Shown here piece by piece: positions 59,568 through 64,000 of a stretch of 64,000 nt of DNA. The first letter of the stretch is position 1, and the number at the start of each line of letters is the position of its first letter. This stretch comes from CAYJPV01 sp964396055 (GTDB lineage: Bacteria > Acidobacteriota > Vicinamibacteria > Vicinamibacterales > JAKQTR01). Made by a program: the position numbers and the translations under genes. Under the pieces are notes generated by a model that ran no database searches, was not told where the DNA came from, and saw only the letters and a program-made list of their open reading frames with translations. The stretch spans positions 1-64,000 of the forward strand of contig CAYNDV010000005.1 of NCBI GenBank assembly GCA_964396055.1, in the 5' to 3' direction.

Positions 59568-62168
59568 TCAGCGCCTGAGGTGGCGGTCCGCGAAGTCGAG
59601 GTACTGCTGCCAGTCGTACGGCGTGATGTCGTGCGTGCCCGTGCGTACGTGGTAACGCACGGTGTCGCCAACGGGCCGGTCGGGCGGCGGCATCTCCGTC
59701 GTTCCGAGGCCGGTCTTGCCGAACAGTCCGTAGACCTCGCTCACCGCCACGGCCGAGAGGAACTCCCCCCTCGGATCGGCCCACTGGTCGTCGGTCGCGC
59801 TGGCGACATACAGGGGACGCGGCGCGGCGAGCGCGAGCAGCATGTGCGCGTCGAACGGCATCTGGTCTTCGCGGCCGCTGAAGGTCTTGTAGTTCCCGCA
59901 GAACCAGTGCGGGAAGCGGGTGTTGAGGTCGGCCACGGTCTCACCGAAACGCCGCCGGCTGATGGCCGCGCCGCCTTCGCCCGAGTCGTTGGAGATCACC
60001 ATGGCAAATCGCGGATCCTGCGCCCCGGCCCACAACGCCGTCTTCCCGAGGCGCGAGTGCCCGACCACGATGAGCCGCGACGCATCCACGTCCTTGTCCT
60101 GGCTGAGGTAGTCGGCCATCCGGCTCAGCCCCCACGCCCACGCGCCAATCGCGCCCCACTCCTCGTCTGCCGGCGCGGCCTGACCCGGCCCCAGGAACGG
60201 GCGCCTCACGCCCAGGCTCAGGGCACCGGCGTGATCGGGTTCGATGTCGCCGTAGTACACCGTCGCCAGGCCGTAGCCCCGCGACACGATGGCCTCGACG
60301 GGCCAGCGCGACGCCGCGATGCCGCGCGACGTCTCGTCCGCTGGCTTGAGCTCGATCGCCTGGGTCGTGCTGTTGCGGACCCACGTGCCGGCAAGCCGGA
60401 TGCCCGGGTCTGTGTGCACGCTCTGGTTCGGCTGGAAGCCGAGTCCGACGAACACGGGAACGGGCTTCGCGGCCTTCGCCGGCAGGTACAGCAGCAGGTG
60501 CAGCGGCCGGCCGGCCGCCGTGATCGTCACCTGCTTCCGGATCGCCTGCCCGCCCAGCGCCAGGCCCTCGTCCACCTTCACGTACTGCGCCACGCCGGGT
60601 TCCCGCGGTGCGCGCCCGAACATCTGCGCCTCGAGCAGGAGGCGGATTTCCTCCCGGCGCGCCGTCCAGTCTGCCGCCTGCTGTACACGCTCGCCGTTCG
60701 ACTTCACCAGCAGCGGCGGCAGGGTGTAGGCCGGCACCCTCGATTCATCGTAGTTCGCCGCCGGCGGCTGGGGCGGCACGATGCGGTCGCCCTCCACCTC
60801 CACGACGATGACCGTGCCCATCGGGTCGAGGATGGGCCGCGGCAGGGTGAACGACTTGCGGCCGTTCGTATCGGCGATCGGGAGCGCCACGCCTGTCGCC
60901 AGGTAGTAGGCACGCTTCACCGTGTTCTGCATGGTCGGCAGTTCGAACGGCACGCGCGGCTCGACGAAGAACGTGATGAAGAGCTTGCCGGGCTTCGTCG
61001 TGATGCGGTACTCGTCGCGCGGCAGGAACAGGGGTTGGCCGCGGAGGTCTCTGGTGCCCTTCGCGCTCGGTTCGCCGAGTTCCGCCCCGAACGGCGTCGG
61101 CTGCGCGCCGTACACGGCTTCGCCGTTCACCTTCAGCCAGCGTCCTGCCGCGCGCAGGACATCCTGGCTGGCCTGCGGGATCACGCCGTCCGCCATGGGC
61201 CCGACGTTCAGCAGGTAGTTGCCGCCCTTGCTGACGATGTCCACGAGCTTGAAGACGATCTCACCGGGCCGCTTCCAGTCGACATCGTCCTTCCGGAAGC
61301 CCCAGGTGTGGTTGATGGTGGCGGGTGTCTCCCAGGCCACCGTCTGCCGTTCGCCGGGGATGATGTTGTCGCCGGTGGTGATGTAGTCGCCTTCGGCGCC
61401 GAGTCGGCCGTCGATGAGCGTCTGCGGCTGCAGCGACCGCACGAGGTCGGTGAACCGCTGGGCGCGCGCCGGCGTCATGAGCTGCGGCGTGTCGAACCAC
61501 ACCAGCGCCACCGGCCCGTAGTCCGTCAGCAGCTCGCGGACCTGCGGCTCGGCCTTGTCGCGCAGGTACTGGTCGAAGTCTTTCTTGTCGTTCGGCGGGA
61601 AGTCCCAGTTGTTGCCGGCGCCGTTCGGCTCGTGCCAGTCCTGCGCCTGCGAATAGTAGAACCCCAGCGGCATGCGGCGCTTCGCGCAGGCCGCGGCCAG
61701 TTCCTTCAGGACGTCGCGCTTGAACGGCGTGGCGTCGACGATGTCGTACGTGCTCACCTTCGAATCGAACAGGGCGAACCCGTCGTGGTGCTTCGAGGTG
61801 ATGACGATGTACTTCATGCCCGCGTCCTGGGCGAGCTGGACCCAGGCGTCGGCATCGAACTTCACGGGGTTGAACTGGGCGGCCAGGGCTTCGTACTCAC
61901 GGACGGGGATCTTCGCGCGGTTCATGATCCACTCGCCGATGCCCGGCACGCGCACCCCTTTCCACTCGCCGGCCGGGAGAGCGTAGAGGCCCCAGTGGAT
62001 GAACAGGCCGTACTTCGCCTCGCGGAACCACGCGAGGCGAGCTTCCTTCTGCGGGTCGGGCTGCGCAGGACCGGACGGCGCCGGTGCCTGGGCGCCGCCC
62101 GCGGCACTCAGGCCAGCCGCCAGCACGATGGGGAGAACAACCAGGCGGAGACGGTGGGCGATGGTCAT
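59568..62168 (-). CDS. exported GH29 alpha-L-fucosidase fused to a CE15-like glucuronoyl esterase domain
   Basis: 866 residues. Signal peptide (LRLVVLPIVLAAGLSAAGGA). Residues 30-440 are GH29: FIHWGLYALPAGEW, SKHHDGFALFDS, and VALVWFDTPQ with the nucleophile Asp226. Residues 480-866 are CE15-like: PVPVFVGLGFQPN, the serine elbow VGHSRLGKTALWAG with Ser705, and a C-terminal GTHDITPYDW carrying the likely catalytic His. GH29 releases alpha-L-fucose; CE15 cleaves glucuronate esters. One chain could therefore remove fucose and cut an ester on the same heteropolysaccharide. Start at 62168 with GGGAG six bases upstream, both lying in a 43-base dyad. Confidence 0.88.
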   Translation of the reverse strand: MTIAHRLRLVVLPIVLAAGLSAAGGAQAPAPSGPAQPDPQKEARLAWFREAKYGLFIHWGLYALPAGEWKGVRVPGIGEWIMNRAKIPVREYEALAAQFNPVKFDADAWVQLAQDAGMKYIVITSKHHDGFALFDSKVSTYDIVDATPFKRDVLKELAAACAKRRMPLGFYYSQAQDWHEPNGAGNNWDFPPNDKKDFDQYLRDKAEPQVRELLTDYGPVALVWFDTPQLMTPARAQRFTDLVRSLQPQTLIDGRLGAEGDYITTGDNIIPGERQTVAWETPATINHTWGFRKDDVDWKRPGEIVFKLVDIVSKGGNYLLNVGPMADGVIPQASQDVLRAAGRWLKVNGEAVYGAQPTPFGAELGEPSAKGTRDLRGQPLFLPRDEYRITTKPGKLFITFFVEPRVPFELPTMQNTVKRAYYLATGVALPIADTNGRKSFTLPRPILDPMGTVIVVEVEGDRIVPPQPPAANYDESRVPAYTLPPLLVKSNGERVQQAADWTARREEIRLLLEAQMFGRAPREPGVAQYVKVDEGLALGGQAIRKQVTITAAGRPLHLLLYLPAKAAKPVPVFVGLGFQPNQSVHTDPGIRLAGTWVRNSTTQAIELKPADETSRGIAASRWPVEAIVSRGYGLATVYYGDIEPDHAGALSLGVRRPFLGPGQAAPADEEWGAIGAWAWGLSRMADYLSQDKDVDASRLIVVGHSRLGKTALWAGAQDPRFAMVISNDSGEGGAAISRRRFGETVADLNTRFPHWFCGNYKTFSGREDQMPFDAHMLLALAAPRPLYVASATDDQWADPRGEFLSAVAVSEVYGLFGKTGLGTTEMPPPDRPVGDTVRYHVRTGTHDITPYDWQQYLDFADRHLRR

Positions 62169-62210
62169 GACAGACTCCCGCGGTGCGTAATGCACCGCGA
62201 TTGTCTGTCA
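62168..62210. repeat. 43-base two-step inverted repeat at the GH29-CE15 start
   Basis: TGACAGAC / GTCTGTCA outer arms (8 bases) and GCGGTGC / GCACCGC inner arms (7 bases), with a four-base internal loop on each side and a five-base terminal loop. It runs from the stop codon of the aminotransferase gene to the first base of the GH29-CE15 start codon. On the mRNA, the GGGA ribosome-binding site lies in the internal loop and the A of AUG in the outer stem. Confidence 0.8.
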
Positions 62211-63611
62211 GGCGAAGCAACCTGGCAAGCTCCGGTCGAGTCGCGCGGCCGGCGACCCGGGGGCGACGAGCCGCTCAGGTCGGAGCGCAGCCACCGTCTC
62301 AAGGACGCGGTCGATGTCGGCCGGGGCAACGTAGAGGTGCGCCGACAAGCGCACGGGCCGGTTGACGTCCTGGCCCTGGGCCCGCACGCGGATCTTCCTC
62401 GCCCACAGGGCGTCCTGCAGCGCCCGACCCGTGACGCCGTCCACGCTGAACGTCGTGAGCGCGGACATCAGGCGCCGGTCAGCCGGTGAGGCGAGCCGGG
62501 CCCGGGGGATCTGCGCCAGGCCGTCCCGCAGACGGCCGGCCAGCATCAGGTCCCACCGCTCGATGCGCTCGATGCCAATGGCCTGGATGAAGTCCAGCGC
62601 GGCCAGCAGTCCGTCCACGACCGCCACGCTGCCCGTCCCGTACTGCATGAACCGGAAGGCGCCCGTCTCATCGTCATCGAGCCGCCCGCTGGCCAGCGTC
62701 ACCCAGAGGCGCGGCTGCACGTCGCGACGAATGTAGAGCACGCCCGTGCCCTTCGGCGCCAGCAGCCACTTGTGGGGGCTCGACACGTAGGCGTCGCAGC
62801 CGAGGGTCTTCACGTCGAGCCGGCGCTGCCCGATCACCTGGGCGCCGTCGACGACGGACAGCGCGCCTCGTTCGCGCGCGAGGGCGCACAGCTCGACGGC
62901 TGGCATCAGGATGCCCAGGCCGGAGGTGATGTGGCTGAACATGACGACGCGCGTCCGTGGCGTGATGGCGTCGGCGAACAACGGCACGATGGCCTCTGGC
63001 CCGCCCTGGGCTGCCGGCAGCAGCGGGAGTTCCTTGACGACGATGCCGTGGCGTTTCGCCCGCAGGCGCCAGCTGCCGATGCCGCCGCTGTGCTCGTGGT
63101 CCGTCGTGACGACCTCGTCGCCGGCCTTCAGGTCGAGCCCGTTCGCCACCAGGCTCATGCCGATCGTGGCGTTCTGCGTGATCGCGATTTCCTCGGCTGG
63201 CGCGTTGATGAACGTGCCGATTCTCGACCGGGCCGCCACGAGCTGCTGGTAGCCCGTGAGCGGCTCGCCGTCGGCCTGGAAGTACGGCCAGTCGGGCAGT
63301 TCCCGTTCCAGTTGCTCGAGCCGCCCGGTCATCGCCGAGAGCACGTCGCGCGGCATGGCCCCGAGCGTGCCGGTGTTGCAATAGGTGACGTCTTCCGGGA
63401 ACAGGAACCGGCGGCGGGCGGCGGCAAAGACCGCGGCATCCGGCTCGTCGGCCTGGGGCGTGAACGGCCTGTGCGCACCCGCACTCCCGTCGCCCGTCGT
63501 GCAGGGCTTCAGCCCTGCCGGCGTGTCCCCCCACACACGCACGCCAGGCGCGAGAGTCGCGGCGCCGGCCAGGGCGGATTGCGAAAGGAACCGGCGGCGC
63601 GTCTGTCGCAT
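62208..63611 (-). CDS. exported (Tat) class V aminotransferase family protein
   Basis: 467 residues. The leader RQTRRRFLSQSALAGAATLA has a twin-arginine RRRFLS core. The PLP fold follows, with YCNTGTLGAMPRDVLSAM, ITQNATIGMSLVANGL, SVVDGAQVIGQRRLDVKTLGCDAYV and SPHKWLLAPKGTGVLYI, whose Lys binds PLP. Isopenicillin-N epimerase-like proteins of this group are often Tat-exported, and folding with cofactor before export explains that. Residues about 35-45 (TPAGLKPCTT) derive from a palindromic repeat inserted in frame. Its start overlaps the upstream stop by one base. Confidence 0.9.
   Translation of the reverse strand: MRQTRRRFLSQSALAGAATLAPGVRVWGDTPAGLKPCTTGDGSAGAHRPFTPQADEPDAAVFAAARRRFLFPEDVTYCNTGTLGAMPRDVLSAMTGRLEQLERELPDWPYFQADGEPLTGYQQLVAARSRIGTFINAPAEEIAITQNATIGMSLVANGLDLKAGDEVVTTDHEHSGGIGSWRLRAKRHGIVVKELPLLPAAQGGPEAIVPLFADAITPRTRVVMFSHITSGLGILMPAVELCALARERGALSVVDGAQVIGQRRLDVKTLGCDAYVSSPHKWLLAPKGTGVLYIRRDVQPRLWVTLASGRLDDDETGAFRFMQYGTGSVAVVDGLLAALDFIQAIGIERIERWDLMLAGRLRDGLAQIPRARLASPADRRLMSALTTFSVDGVTGRALQDALWARKIRVRAQGQDVNRPVRLSAHLYVAPADIDRVLETVAALRPERLVAPGSPAARLDRSLPGCFA
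63501..63518. repeat. palindromic repeat element inside the aminotransferase gene
   Basis: GCAGGGCT-TC-AGCCCTGC, perfect 8-base arms, encoding part of TPAGLKPCTT in the region between signal peptide and catalytic domain. It shares the GGCTTCAGCC core with 1049-1070. Looks like a REP-type element tolerated in a flexible stretch. Confidence 0.55.
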
Positions 63612-64000
63612 CAGAGACCTCCCGGGGTCGGGACCGTCACCACCCAGCCTCGCGCGGCCAACTCTTTCGATGCCGCCGGCGAGACCCGGCCCGTCAGCAC
63701 GATCGTCAAGCGCTTCGCCCCGAGTTCCTGCCGGGCGCGCGTGTCGATCTCCTGCAGCGTCGCTTCGGCCGCGGTGGTCCAGCGTACCCAGTCGAGGGGC
63801 AGCAGGACGTACGCCTCGCCGCCCGCCCCCACGGCCACCGTCGCGAGCGAGTCGGTCAGCAGCGCGCTGAACGGGGCGGCCGCGTGGCGCTGCGCCAGCA
63901 ACTCGGCGCTCTCGACGTGGAACAACGCTTCACGTTCGTGACGCGACGCGGCGGCGGCCGGGATGCGCGCGGCGCTGCCGGGGATCTTCGCCGCGTGAAG
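63611..64000 (-). CDS. C-terminal part of an unidentified protein (runs off right edge)
   Basis: About 129 C-terminal residues, open to the edge. It ends with KRLTIVLTGRVSPAASKELAARGWVVTVPTP, and contains HVESAELLAQRH and WVRWTTAAEATLQEIDTRARQELG, mixed alpha/beta character without a motif I can name. It is first in the minus-strand group and touches the aminotransferase start (TGATG). An internal TTG at 63925 could start a shorter 104-residue protein but continuity to the edge favours a longer one. Confidence 0.6.
   Translation of the reverse strand, partial: LHAAKIPGSAARIPAAAASRHEREALFHVESAELLAQRHAAAPFSALLTDSLATVAVGAGGEAYVLLPLDWVRWTTAAEATLQEIDTRARQELGAKRLTIVLTGRVSPAASKELAARGWVVTVPTPGGL

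Overview
The window is uniformly high-GC with tightly packed genes and many four-base start/stop overlaps. Its gene content is typical of Acidobacteriota, probably class Vicinamibacteria: a VPS10/BNR-type secreted protein, CocE/NonD hydrolase, DUF1302/DUF1329 outer-membrane pair, MGH1-like glucosidase, CE15 esterase, and exported enzymes with Tat-like leaders. The lineage is inferred from content; the only RNA gene seen is a tRNA-Ser(CGA), so no rRNA settles it.

Layout. 1-2.0 kb (minus): 5' part of glgB and a PhzF-family isomerase. 2.2-5.9 kb: exported cyclophilin, M1 metallopeptidase, polytopic membrane protein. 5.9-13.4 kb: a candidate trans-envelope electron conduit, made of a membrane-anchored FAD/2Fe-2S reductase, a histidine-rich b-type-like membrane protein, a giant c-type cytochrome with 48 heme-attachment sites in sixteen three-heme modules, and an outer-membrane beta-barrel. 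13.6-20.3 kb: DUF1302 porin-like barrel, DUF1329 protein, YCF48-like propeller and RND/MMPL transporter, apparently one operon. 20.3-28.3 kb: an ArsR-type repressor with a visible operator, then a hydrogenase-4/complex-I-like membrane complex whose large subunit has lost all four NiFe cysteine ligands (an Ehr-type complex) and whose ferredoxin and NuoB-like subunits are fused.

28.4-37.1 kb: CocE/NonD hydrolase, VPS10/BNR protein, CPA1 antiporter and an ASKHA/2Fe-2S activator. 37.5-43.1 kb: complete seven-gene Mrp antiporter operon mrpABCDEFG, with overlapping genes throughout. 43.1-46.8 kb: two exported proteins of unknown function and a LytS/LytTR two-component pair. 46.8-51.8 kb (minus): MGH1-like glucosidase, exported nucleoside-hydrolase-like protein, type II NADH dehydrogenase. 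51.9-53.5 kb: nucleotidyltransferase plus small partner, a GIY-YIG frame that has lost its stop, and the tRNA. 53.6-64 kb: barrel protein, Gfo/Idh/MocA oxidoreductase, and a minus-strand group with a sulfatase, NarL-type two-component system, a GH29-CE15 fusion, an exported class V aminotransferase and a partial gene at the right edge. The sulfatase, fucosidase and glucuronoyl-esterase-like domains point to use of decorated, possibly sulfated, polysaccharides.

Together the window suggests a heterotroph that invests in membrane energetics (NDH-2, Ehr complex, Mrp, CPA1 antiporter) and in moving electrons or substrates across the outer membrane. Notable regulatory features are several probable leaderless GTG genes, a sigma-54-like promoter ahead of the 48-heme cytochrome, and a 43-base dyad placed over the start of the GH29-CE15 gene.
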